Positions 44,014 through 57,572 of a stretch of 64,000 nt of DNA are shown in pieces. Below the pieces are notes generated by a model. The model ran no database searches, was not told the DNA's origin, and was given only the letters and a program-made list of their open reading frames with translations. Origin of the DNA: Mrakia gelida (lineage: Eukaryota; Basidiomycota; Tremellomycetes; Cystofilobasidiales; Mrakiaceae); contig BRON01000002.1 of the NCBI GenBank assembly GCA_024345305.1, forward strand, positions 496,001 through 560,000, in the 5' to 3' direction. A program made the position numbers and the translations under genes. How positions within the stretch are numbered: the stretch's first letter is position 1; each line of letters opens with the position of its first letter.

Positions 44014-45524
44014 ACTGGGTATAGTTGGGAAGAGGACAGAGCTGACTATCTTTCCATCCCTTTTGATCCTATAGAACAAGCGTCTCTCTAAGGGCAAAAA
44101 GGGTATCAAGAAGAAGGTCGTCGACCCCTTCACCCGAAAGGGTGAGCTCTCCTCCTTCCTCCTCCAAAATCTCCCCTCACCTTCCCTTGGACACCTTCTC
44201 ACCTTCCCTCTCCTCTTCTTCATCTACCAGACTGGTACGACATCAAGGCTCCCTCCATCTTCGAGGTCAAGTCTGTCGGAAAGACCCTTGTCAACCGATC
44301 CCAGGGATTGAGTGCGTTCTCCCTCCCTTCCCTCCCTCCCTTCCTTCACCTCCCTCGAGGCCTCTGGTCTGACCCCATCTACCCTCTCCTCTTCCTCTCC
44401 CACTCGCAGAGAACGCCAACGACTCCCTCAAGGGTCGAATCCTTGAGCTTTCGCTCGCCGACCTCAACAAGGATGAGGAGCAGGCGTTCCGAAAGATCAA
44501 GCTGAGAGTTGACGAGGTCCAGGGAAAGAACTGTCTTACCAACTTCCACGGTGTACGTCCTATCTCTCTAGCATGCTTGGGTGGCTCGTAGGAGGCAGGG
44601 GACTTACTCGCTTTCTTTGGAATCGGCTCAACAGATGGACATCACCTCCGACAAGCTTCGTTCGCTCGTCAAGAAGTGGCAGACTTTGATCGAGGCTCAG
44701 GTCGACGGTTCGTTCTCCCTTCCCTCCACCTCTCGCCATCTCCTCGCCTCAACTGGAGCTCGAGCACCGAGCTGAGACCCTTCTCTTTCCTCTTGGTTCT
44801 GCTCTACAGTCAAGACCACCGACGGTTACCTCGTCCGACTCTTCTCCATCGGTTTCACCAAGAAGCGACAGGGTCAGGTCAAGAAGACCACCTACGCTCA
44901 GACTGCTCAGATCCGAGAGATCCGAGCCAGGATGATCGAGATCATGACCAGGGAGGCTTCCGCCGGAGACTTGAAGGAGTGAGTCTATCGTTCTTCGGTC
45001 TTCAGTTCGAGAAGGGAAAGCGGGAACGAGAGAGCTGACGACCTTCTTCCTCCTTCCTTCCCTTTCTCCTTCCTCAGGTTGGTTCAGAAGTTCGTTCCCG
45101 AGGCTATGGGACGAGAGATCGAGAAGGCCGCCCGAGGCATCTACCCTCTTTCGAACGTTATGACCAGGAAGTGCAAGAGTGAGTCCTATCGTTCCTTCGC
45201 GTCTCGACCTCGTTTGTGCTCGACCTCGTCGCGTTTCGTTCGCTGACCCTCTTCGCTTCGCGTCCCTCTTCCTTTTTCGCCACTCTCAGTTCTCAAGGCC
45301 CCCAAGTACGATCCTTCGAAGCTCCTCGAGATGCACGGAGAGTCGACCGACGAGGCTGGACAGAAGGTTGGAGGTGCTGAGGTTCGTCGCGTTTCTCCTC
45401 TCCCTTCCAACACGTCCGCTTCCCTTCCTCCCGAACCCAAAACTGACTCAACTTCCCTTCTCCTCGTCGCGTACTCGTTCTCGTTATGTAGTTCAAGGAG
45501 CCTGAGATCCTCACCTCCGTTTAA
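43778..45524 (+). CDS. RPS1: 40S ribosomal protein S1 (S3a/eS1)
   Basis: Cytosolic small-subunit protein. Exon 1 is 15 nt (MAVGK); a 300-nt intron then leads to [20 protein letters not shown], the invariant start of eS1. Later exons: [60 protein letters not shown] and [20 protein letters not shown], then [20 protein letters not shown] and [17 protein letters not shown]. It ends [11 protein letters not shown]. All motifs are conserved and the length is normal. Seven introns. The first intron is the longest, as often in fungal ribosomal protein genes, and most of it lies in the duplicated 679-bp segment. Confidence 0.96.
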
Positions 45525-45832
45525 ATGACTTGTGATGCGATTTCGGTTTCTTTTCTCTTACTCTCCGATTTTTTGGTCTATGCAAAACGAATCCCCATGT
45601 GGATCACCAACCCTGAGTCGTGAGAAAACAATGCCATCCGAGAACAGAGGCACATCGTCTCGAGAAACTCGAAGACGAGCAAGAGAGGACGGACTTGGTC
45701 GCGAAGAGGAAAGGACAGAAGGCGACGACGGAGAGGAAGGAGCGATTCCAGAGTGACTTGGACGCAACTTCAAACCACGACCCTCCCACCACACCCTTCC
45801 CTTTTCTCCCCACTTTCAACCTACCTAACAAA
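45525..45832. other. intergenic RPS1-SES1
   Basis: 3' UTR of RPS1 and promoter/leader of SES1 in 308 bp. Ends CTACCTAACAAA before the ATG. Nothing else recognised. Confidence 0.4.
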
Positions 45833-48598
<2,766 letters not shown>

Positions 48599-48681
48599 AG
48601 AATCGACGAGGCTTCGAAGGAGAGGACGGGATCTGGGTAGACTTTTTGGGTTGGTTTGTTTCGAGATCGCATGGCTTTCTC

Positions 48682-49360
48682 CCAGTGCTGTTCCAACCCG
48701 TCCTCCATCCTCTCTGCGAGCTCGAACCCATCGACCACCTCGCCATCCTTCGTTTCCTTCGCCCTCCTTCTGCCTCTTTTATCTCCCTTCCTTCTCCACC
48801 AAATTTTGCCATTCCTTCGGGAGGTGGTAGCGTCGAAGGCGGGGGAGGTGTGTGTGAAAGGAGGGGAGGGGAGGAATGTTGTAGCGTGTGTGAAGGGCTA
48901 ACCTTTCCGACAGCCATGATGCGTATGAGAGACGAGGGAGAAAATGCGAGGGAAGGCTCTCTTGAGAAGAGGCGGCTCGATTTCGAGTTGAAACTGTGCT
49001 TCCCACACCTGACAACCCAGCTTGCTCTCCTTCCTCTTTTCTTCATCTTCAAACCGCCATGCCACCTATCTTTCCATCCCATGCCAATTTTGCTGAGGCA
49101 GCAAAGGGACTGGTCGAGAAGTACAAGGCTGAGGGAGTCGACTTCTCGTCCTCGTCGCGACCCGCGCAACCTCCCTCCTCCTCCTCCCCTTCCTCCTCCT
49201 TGCTCTCGTCTTCGCTCGCCAACTCGGGATGGACGTGGATGGATCACCCGGTGCGCTGATCTTCTGCATCCGTTTGCGGTCGTATTCAGCGCTCTGACTT
49301 CCATATCTACCTCGTCCAAAAAGAAACACCCAACATTCGGCTACCTACGTCGAAGCTCAA
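48682..49360. repeat. 679-bp inverted repeat, duplicate copy
   Basis: Reverse complement of 43335-44013, with no indel. Three mismatches were seen, all in the last 25 bases next to 49360; the rest looks identical by eye in all reading frames. Confidence 0.93.
48900..48917 (-). pseudogene. orphan RPS1 exon 1 in the duplicate
   Basis: ATGGCTGTCGGAAAG plus donor gttagc on the minus strand, downstream of a complete copy of the RPS1 promoter. There is no RPS1 exon 2 beyond it: the strand leads into the SES1 3' end in antisense orientation. Confidence 0.8.
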
Positions 49361-49383
49361 GTTCAAACGTCACTCTCGCTTGA
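49059..49383 (+). pseudogene. truncated ATG10 copy
   Basis: Repeats ATG10 exon 1 (MPPIFPSHANFAEAAK...WMDHP), its intron and the first codons of exon 2 with one replacement (KHPTFGYLRRSS instead of KQPTFGYLRRSS). It leaves the duplicated segment and ends after nine unrelated codons (SSNVTLA-stop at 49381). It lacks the HPC catalytic region, so it cannot act as an E2. Splice sites and promoter are intact, so a short protein of about 80 residues could still be made. Confidence 0.8.
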
Positions 49384-49563
49384 TTCTTCTCGGTCGAACC
49401 AGCTCGTGAGGGGCCGACGATGTATAGTACAGACAAGAGGATCCGACGGAAGAGCCAGGTATGGCTATGACGAAGCGTAGATAGGTAGCAAGGCGAGGAT
49501 AAAACGAGATGGGCACGCGTCGAAACGCGGGCAGGAGGTCGAACGAAAGAGCAGCGGCTTCAG

Positions 49564-52500
49564 CTAGAACATGTGCACGTCGAGAACGAGCTCGTGGTTT
49601 TGAGTGTTCCTCTGCTCGGAGAGAAAGAAGAAGAAGAAAGGTCGAAGTCAGTGAGGACGAACCCAGCACCACAGCTCCTCTCGACTGGCGCGAAACGACA
49701 CGCAAGACTCGACTCGAGAACTCACCTTCACCCAAACCAACCTCTGCTCATCAATACACAACCCACTCAACCTCTCATTCCCTCCCGCCGGTCCCTCCCT
49801 CAAGAAAACCGGCATAGGCCTCTCCACATACTCCAACCCAGTCACCACATCCTGATCCCACACCTCGTTCTCCTGCACCAAACTCTTCTTCGTAATCAGC
49901 CTCCCAACATCTCCATCCTCCCTCTTCTCCAGCGGCGGCTGGGGGTCCGGGGCTGGGGGGACGTAGACGTTCGGGGAAGGGCGGAAGAGTTTGGAGGCTT
50001 GGGTTGGAGCGAGGAGGGCACAGGAGTTGGGAGAGAAGTCGAGGACGCGAGCGGAGATGTCGGCGGAGGGGGCGACTTCGTTTTCGATTCGGACTTGGTG
50101 ACCTACGGCGTGGACGAACTTGCAGTGGTAGATGAAGAGGACCCAGGCGTGGGGGAGGGCTTGTGGAAGGAGGGAGTGGGGAAGAACGCGTCGACGGGTC
50201 GGGTTGGTCAGTTCGAGGTTTTTTTCGTTCTTTCCCTCCCTCTCCACGACCTCAACCCAACGGTAAAAAAGCGAGGCTTGGGAACTCACGAAGGTTCTGC
50301 AACATCCTCGTCCTCTCCGCCCAATCCTCCCAAGCGTAATGGATCGCTCCTCCTCCCTTCCCATCCAACTCGTCGTCGTGATCCTCCCACTCTCCATCCT
50401 CCTCTCCCTCCTCCGCATCCACCCAGTTCTCGTCGTCTCCATCCTCCTCCTCCTCGTCGTCCGGGATGAACTCCTCGTCCTCCTTCTTGGTAGCGGGCTT
50501 CGACTTGGTGGGCACGTCGAGCGACAGCTCCGAGACGGCGAGGAGGGAAGAAGGTGAACTCGGACGAGGACCGTTCCCGTTCGGATTGAGATGAGGGAAG
50601 TGTCGAAGAGCTTTAACGAGGGTGGATTTGAGAACAAAGATCGAGTATCTCTCTTCGATTCCTTGCCCTGCAAAGCGAAACGCAACAGCAACGAAGAACA
50701 GAAGGTCAGTTCTCGGAAGCCGAACGAACGAACGAACGGCGTCTCTCCTCTCCCTCCTTTCGTCCCAAGCCCCAAGCCGCAGCGAGTTTTTCGCACTGCA
50801 CTCACAATTATTATTTGGATCCTCCACCACGAACTGCAGATCAATGAGCACCAACCTCTCCTCCCCATCCGGCTGGAACATCGGTCTTCCGTTATCCTCT
50901 CCTTCCTGACCCTCCGCGAAGGGAGGTACGGAATCCCCGACTCCAGGCGAAGGGTCGAGTCGGATGGTCATGATGTTGGGACGATGCTTGAGTGCGGGGA
51001 AGTGGTACTCTGCGATGAGGGTTGGGGCGGGGTGGTCGTCTGGAGTTGGGAGGAAGGAGGTGGGGAGGGAGCGGGTGGAGGAGGAGCGGATGGGGACGAG
51101 GGGAGGTGGGTTGATGGAGGAGGAGGTCGAGGTCGGGGTGGAGGTACCGGAGGAGGGGTTGGTGGTGGGTTCGGTGGGTGGGGTGTAGGTCGGGTCGAAG
51201 GCCTGAGAGCGAGAAAACGAAGGAAACGAGTAAGGGACGAGGGGAAGACGCGAAGAAGAGAACGAGCGAGGACCGACGTAAAGGTTGAGAAGCGCCTCTT
51301 CCTCGTGGATGTCGAAAACGGCGACCAGGAAGAGAGCTGGTGCAAGGAAGGAGAAGGACTCGATGATCTCTGTGGCCGAGGAAGCTTGAGCCTGTTCGAC
51401 GAAACGGGAGCGAGGCGAAAGTCAGATCCAGACTCACGAACGCGACGACGAGCCAACCCTTCCTTATTCTGCCTGTCCTGCCCCTCCCCACCAGAACAAA
51501 AAGGAAAGCTCGTACTTACAGCAACCAAAACTCCCCTCTTCCAATCCCAGATCGCTACACCTCCCTCCGTCTTGGTCTCCTCCGCCGCGTTCGCGTGAAG
51601 GGCGACGAGGTCGTCTTGAATGGAGATGAACGGCGAGGATCGTGGGCTCGAGACCCAGTAGGGCCAGGTGACGACCTGCTCCTTGGCGAGAGGGTGAGGT
51701 TCGAAGGTCGAGAGGGTGTACATGTGGAGTTTGTACGAGTGTCGACGGATGGGTCGACCTGCGACTCGAGGAGGAGAGCTGAGCGTTTCGATGGGAAGGG
51801 AAAGAGAAACGCGTAAGCTCAGGTATCGCAGTCAGAGGTCGACTGAGATGATGAGTCGACGTACATGATCTCGATGAGGACGAGTAGATCTTGGGAAGGG
51901 TCCATGGTGAAGTCTGGTGAGGAGGGAAGCGCGGAGAGGTGAGCTTCGTCGTTTGAGCTCTTGAAGGCTTTTCGACGACGTTTCCTTGCAGAAGAAGCTA
52001 CCAGAGGGTTAGAGTAAGCTATAGACTTACCTTTGATGATGAATCCTGGCGTGAACTGAGTAGTAGGGACGTCGGTCGAGGTTCCTCTCGTCGTCGGGAG
52101 TCGAGAGAACTCGAGCGTCGTACAAGGAGCTTGGAGACCCTGCAAAAGATGCCAAAGAAGCCAAGAAAGTCAGCCCTCTTGATCTTAGCTCTCAAAGAAG
52201 ACGCCTGTCGACTCACCAAAGCCAGGACCCCACCAAGCAAGTCGTAGAGAGTTCCTTGGTCTGATGAAACGACGGACTGCCTCTTCTTCCATTCCATACT
52301 CCTCCACCTCTTGTCCCTCTCCTTCAACTCGTTGTACCGTTCCAAAGCAGACATGGCCGTAGGGTCCGCGTCCTTCATGTGGGTAAACTGGAGTAAGAAC
52401 GAGTACTGAAGGACGGCCGAGTCGAGGAAGAGGGACCGGAAGAGGCTGCAGGTCGAAGAGATCGAAAGGAGCGATTTCAGAGGGAGCAGGAGAAGGATTT

Positions 52501-52591
52501 TGGTGAGGAGTTCCGATGGAAGGGAGGTGAGGAGTAAAGGGGCCATGTTGGAGGTTGGGGAGAGGGGTGAAGTAGATCTCGTCGAGGTCAT
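49564..52591 (-). CDS. F-box protein with acidic insert
   Basis: Begins MTSTRSTSPLSPTSNMAPLL, then an F-box: LTSLPSELLTKILLLLPLKS, LLSISSTCSLFRSLFLDSAV. Next exons: ERYNELKERDKRWRSMEWKK, LYDLLGGVLAL and ELYKLHMYTLSTFEPHPLAK, then VTWPYWVSSPRSSPFISIQD and a strand-rich part (GGVAIWDWKRGVLVA, SFLAPALFLVAVFDIHEEEA) typical of the C-terminal beta-propeller-like domain of basidiomycete F-box proteins. An acidic run (DDEEEEDGDDENWVDAEEGE) precedes GGGAIHYAWEDWAERTRML. It ends NTQNHELVLDVHMF. Presumably an SCF substrate adaptor; the substrate is unknown. About nine introns. An upstream ATG at 52690 in frame is possible. Confidence 0.78.
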
Positions 52592-52777
52592 GTCGTGGAG
52601 AAGAGGGAAGGAGGGAAGGGAGGAGGTCGACGGTTTTGAGCTTGAGCTTCGCAGCAGCGAGAGACGTCGCCAGCGAAAGCTCACCCTCATCTCGTCCTTC
52701 CTTTCAACGACCAGCTTCGACTTTCAGCCCATCTTCTTCGTTTCCTCTACTCCCTTCCAACACTCCGAAAAGGGACC
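52592..52777. promoter_or_regulatory. divergent F-box gene / SWP1 promoter
   Basis: 186 bp between the start codons. No distinct element recognised. Confidence 0.35.
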
Positions 52778-54348
52778 ATGCTCTTCCTCAAATCGCTCCC
52801 TCTGCTGGTGTCGAGTTCTCTGCTCGCTGCTTCAGCTTGTCTCGCAGCGTCGTCCTCCTCCCTCCTCCTCAAAACTCCCGTCATCACCGTAACTTCATCA
52901 GAAGGATCAACGCTGGCCTCTCATCAGTAAGCTCTCCATCTTCGTCTCCTCCCTGAGCTCTTACGAGAAGCTGACCCTTCGTCGTTCGCTCCTTCTCCTC
53001 CAGACTTGAGCCTCCCGCTTCGCTCTCCTCGCCCATCACTCTCCCTCCTCTCTCAACCTTCAAGCTCGCGTTCCAACTCGTAGACGAGGAGACAGGAGAG
53101 GGAGTTATCCCCCATCAGGCTCATCTCAGCTTCGTAGAGTAAGTTTCGCCTTCTTAGAGCGACTGGAGACGGCAAGGAAGGAAGGGGAGGGAGAGATGGT
53201 CGAAGCTGAAATCTCATCTCCTTCCCTTCTTTCTTGCTTCTCTTCTTCTCATCAGCGTCGAGACAGGCAAGGACGCTGTCATCCCTCTCAACGTTCGCGC
53301 AAACGGTCGAGCCAGGTTCGAGATCGTACGTCCATCTCTCTTCTCTGACGCTCTCGAGCTCGCTGGCCCTTCCCCTCGAGTCGAGCTGACCTCTCCTTCC
53401 CTCACCTCTCGCAGGACACCGCTTCCCCACCCTCGCTCCTCCTCCCAACCTCCGGATCCTTCGCCTTGACCCTCAACATCGGTTCCCTCTCAGCGCCCAA
53501 GGCCATCGTAAGTCTCCTCGTCCCATCTCACGTCACGCACTCGATCCTCCAAGCTGACCTCTCGTTTCTCCTTCCCTCGCGTTCATCGACCAGTCCTACC
53601 CCCTCCTTACCCTCACCCTCCCTTCCAACCTCCTCCTCCCCATTCCTTCCACCCAAGGACCCACAGACCACATCTCTGGCTCGTTCGCTAAGCAACCTAC
53701 CATCGAGCATACCTTCCGAGCGGACGAGAAGGGCGTCAACCCGGTCATCTCCCTCGTCGCGACCGCTGGAGCGTTGGGTGCTCCTTGGCTTTTGTTGATT
53801 AGCCTCGTACGTTTTCTTCTTCTTCTCTCTCTGAGCTCTTTGGTCGGGAGCGAGCGACGAGAAGAGAGGGGTTGGGGAGACGGAACGAGGACTGGCTCAA
53901 CGAGCTGATGAGCGCGTCTTCGCCCCTCCTTCGTTCGCGTTTCATTCTCGCTAGATCTCCAACCTCAACCTCCAGTACACCTTCAAAGCCGTCTCCATCC
54001 CCTTCCTCGCTACTCTCGTCGCTCTCGAGGCGACCATCGGAGTCTACTGGATCGGGTACATCAAGCTTTTCAAGGTCGGTCTTGATCACTTTCTCTCTCC
54101 CTTTTGTTTCCATCGTCCCCCTCGTCCCACACCCTCCAACACCCACCCAAGCTTTCCTTTCCCATCTTGGCCTCGCTTCCTTCTCCTCTCTCGCGCCCCT
54201 TCGCCGACGAACACACGCTGACGCTCTTTCTTCCCTTCGTTTGATTCACCCCTTCCTCGCCAGTTCCTCGCCATCTTCAGCTTCATCGGCGTGGCGTCGT
54301 TCTTCACGGGTCGAACGGCTTTGAGGAAGGGTGGGGTGCCGAACTAGA
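52778..54348 (+). CDS. SWP1: ribophorin II, oligosaccharyltransferase subunit
   Basis: Subunit of the ER oligosaccharyltransferase that N-glycosylates nascent proteins entering through Sec61. Begins MLFLKSLPLLVSSSLLAASA (signal peptide), then LKTPVITVTSSEGSTLASH and STFKLAFQLVDEETGEGVIP, then HQAHLSFVD and GKDAVIPLNVRANGRARFEI. The membrane part starts after KQPTIEHTFRADEKGVNPVI with helices LVATAGALGAPWLLLISLI, VSIPFLATLVALEATIGVYW and FLAIFSFIGVASFFTGRTAL. It ends RKGGVPN. The HTFRxDEK...P element and three C-terminal helices are characteristic of Swp1/RPN2. Six or so introns. Confidence 0.9.
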
Positions 54349-54760
54349 TCGTATCGGAGCGGTAGAAAGTGGGGGGGGGAGAAGGGAGGCAGGGGAGGAA
54401 AAGGAAAGAGAGAAGGGAGGAGAGGGACGGATCTTGATCAATAATGGTCCATCTCGATTGAGCTCTGCGAGTTGGGAGAGAGAGAGAAGCCGGTGGAGTG
54501 CAGGGAAAGCTCTCGTGACAATGGTGAGACCACGAAAAGGGCTTCGACGCGAGCGAGGTGACAACGGAAGTCAAAAGCGTCGAGAGGAGACGAGACGAGA
54601 CGAGACGCGTCCCTCGCTCTCGTCTTCGCTCTTTCTTTCGCTCGAGCTGGAGCACGACTCGCGGAGACCGGAAATGAGAGTGAAACGAGTTCGAGATGAT
54701 GAATCGTTATGTATGTAGTTATCGAACGAACGAACAAAACGAACAACGAGCGAGAATCGT
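54349..54760. other. intergenic between convergent SWP1 and eIF2 beta
   Basis: Two 3' flanks. AG-rich; GACGCGTCC near 54605. No gene seen. Confidence 0.4.
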
Positions 54761-56602
54761 TTAACCCGTCTTCTGAGCCTTTCTTCGTCCGATCTGGGCC
54801 TTGAAACCGGTTTGAATGGGGAGGACCGAACGCTGTAGACGAACGAGGACCGAGTCGAAAGGGAGGAGAGGTCAGGTTCGGTTTGTGATGCGAGGAAGAG
54901 CGAGAAGAGGAGAGGAAAAGGCGGGTTGGAAGGACGTACACGCGAACCACAAGCCTGACAGTTCATGAAGAAAATACGGTTCTCCTTGGCGAGGAGGGTG
55001 TCGGGAGATTTGCAGGTCTTGCAGGTGACGTACTCGACTGAGACGAGAGGAAGAGGAAGACGAGGGAGAGGAGGATCAGCTTCGGTTTCGTTCGAGCTCG
55101 CGCGAGCTTCAGTCTCGTCTCGTCTTCCCTTCCCTCCTCAACTCGAACCCAAAGAAAGACGAGGCCACTCACCGATGTACCTCCTCAGCACGTTCTCCAT
55201 GTTCTTCTGGGTGTACCTTCCCTTGATGACCAGCCTGTGCGACCCATCGACCGACCCAGAGGTTCCCAGCTCGGCGAAGAGGAAAGCGATAACGTGCTCG
55301 TCCTGTCGGTGCATCTTCTTGCAGATATCGGCCAAGTTGGCAAAGATGGTCTTCTTGTTTCCCTCCTTGTGCATCGAGGGAGGAGCGATCGTGTACCGTC
55401 GTCGGTCTCCAGCGAGCTCGGGGTTCTGGTTTCGAAGGATTCGGAACGCTCGGGAGAGGAGCTGTGAGCGAAACGAGGTGGAGAGGAAGTGGGAGAAGAG
55501 GAAGGTCAGCTCTGAGGTCTAGAGGCGTGGCCGTAGCCTACGAGTCAAGAGAGACGAAGAGGAGCAGGGAGAAAGAAGGGAGACGAAACGAACCTCGTCG
55601 TAGGTGTACTCTCGGTCGCTTCCAATCCAAGCCTGGTCGGCGTCTCCATCTCCACCAGTCTCCTCAACCTCAGCCCCAGCTCCTCCTCCTCCACCGAACA
55701 CGTCGTCTCCAAGCTCGTGATCTCCGTACTCGGGAGCAGGAGGAGCCTCGTCGTCGTCTCCAGCGACTCCTCCGGCTCCAGCAGCGGCGGGTCCGTCCTC
55801 AGCGAGGGCGAGCTCGAAAGCCTCGAGATCCAGAGCGGCCTTCTTGGAAGACTTCTTCTTCTTCTTCTAAGGAAAGTGCTCGAACGAAGAGAGGGAGGCG
55901 GTGGGAGAGCTTAGTCAGCAAAAGGAAAGCGAGGGAGAGGAGGTGTACGAAGGAGAAAGGGAAGGAAGGAAGGAGGAGACGCACCTTGAGGTCTGAAAAG
56001 TCATCAGGAGCGAGAGGTTCCGAGGCAGAGGCAGTGGATTCGGGGGTCTCCTCGACGGCATCCTAGTAAGTGTGACAGCAAAGCATCATAGGGGTGGAGG
56101 GAGGATGGTAGTGAGAAGGGAGGGAAGGGAAAAAGAGGGAGGAGAGGAGATCAGCTATGAGCTTGAAGAGCAAGATGACGAGCAACGAGAAGACTCACGT
56201 TTCCGAGCAAATCAACAGGAGCAGACTTCTTCTTCTTCCTGTAGACACCAAGACAGACAAGAGCTTGTCAGCGAGCTGTATACAGCTGGAGGAGGGAGCG
56301 TGTGGTTCCAGCTCCTTCGACGAGCTCGAGTTCGCACAAAGGACCCTCCTTCCCCTTCCCTTCCTCGTTCCCACCACCACCTCCCGTTCAAGGACTCACT
56401 TCTTCTTGAGATCTCCAAACATGTTCTCTCCGTCGTCCTCAACGGGAGCGTCTCCTGCGGGCTCTACGACGTCTCCTCCCTCAGGTGCAGCCTCGACGGT
56501 TTCCGGATCAAACTCGACCTTCTTTGACTTCTTCTTCTTCTTGAGACCGCTGAAGATGTTGTCGTCCTCAAGCGTAGGAGCGGTAGATGCGTCGGCAGAC
56601 AT
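54761..56602 (-). CDS. SUI3: translation initiation factor eIF2 beta
   Basis: Beta subunit of eIF2, which brings Met-tRNAi to the 40S subunit. Begins [20 protein letters not shown] and has the three lysine blocks that bind eIF5 and eIF2B (KKKKKSKK, a block near [20 protein letters not shown]). The C-terminal domain reads [60 protein letters not shown] and [20 protein letters not shown]. It closes with a C2-C2 zinc ribbon: [15 protein letters not shown] and [13 protein letters not shown]. It ends [14 protein letters not shown]. Length and motifs are as expected. About six introns. Confidence 0.95.
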
Positions 56603-57572
56603 CGTAGTCTCGATGCGATGGGAGTGGTGGGGGTGAAAGGGTGGGGGGAGTGGTTGGGGTGGTGGTGGTCGTTGAAGAGAGGAAGAGACGAGGATGACTC
56701 TGAGGGATCCTTGTTCGAGGAGGAGGCGAGGAGAGGGAGCTGGATCCTTCGCGGCCGAGGAAGGCTTCGTTTCGGCCTCACCAACGAGTGTCGACTCGAA
56801 ACTTCTAGGAAGAAGTTTTTGGGAATCTGAAGTTTACAAATCTGGGTCTCGGAGCCAAATTTCTGGCTTCGGAGGGATGGGAGGGGAAGCGGACGACGAC
56901 GAGATGAACGACGCGAGAAACGCGTCTGGAAGGAGTCTGAGCTCATTTCTCGGAACCTCTTTGGTGCAGACAGTCACAAAGAGCGCCCGTGCCCCTTCGG
57001 CGAGAAATTTGGGACTTCATCTCGACGGAAAGGAGCAGAGAGAGCGAAAAGGCGACGAACGACGCGTCTTTTGTCTCTCTTTCGTCGCTCATCCCCCTGT
57101 CATCGTGTAATCTGGCCCGAAACTGAGTTCAACTCACTTTTATGAAGTTCCAGAGCTAGCCTAGAACTCTTCGAGCTCTGGTCTCACTGCAGCGGGACTT
57201 GTAGGTGAGCCGAAAGACGCGGTCGAGTCGCTAGGATTCGCTGCATTCCCCTGCTTCAGATTTTCCCGCTCGCAACATGATACTCGATCTATGGTCTAAT
57301 GCCCTTCCTTTTTATCGAGCCTGCTACGAGGCGGAAGGGGAAGGAAAAGAAAGCGAAGACTGAACTCGATGTCCCCTCCCCTCCAAGGCCTGCGCAAAAT
57401 CTTCGTTTGCCCTTCGTTTCTCGCCCTCCTTCACTCTTCTTCCCTCGTCCTCCTCAACAAGTCAAGGTTAGACCTTTGAACTTGACCTTCCTCGTCCACT
57501 CTACCTAGGACCTTTGATCCTGACTCTCGAAACCCTTCTTCCCCCCATCTTGTCGCTCGAAAATTCATCCAG
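56603..57572. other. 970-bp intergenic, divergent eIF2 beta / RPL27 promoters
   Basis: The largest unexplained gap in the right half. Several short open frames (for example 56694-57110) show no domain or codon bias. CGACGCGTC near 57060. Nothing else supported. Confidence 0.35.
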
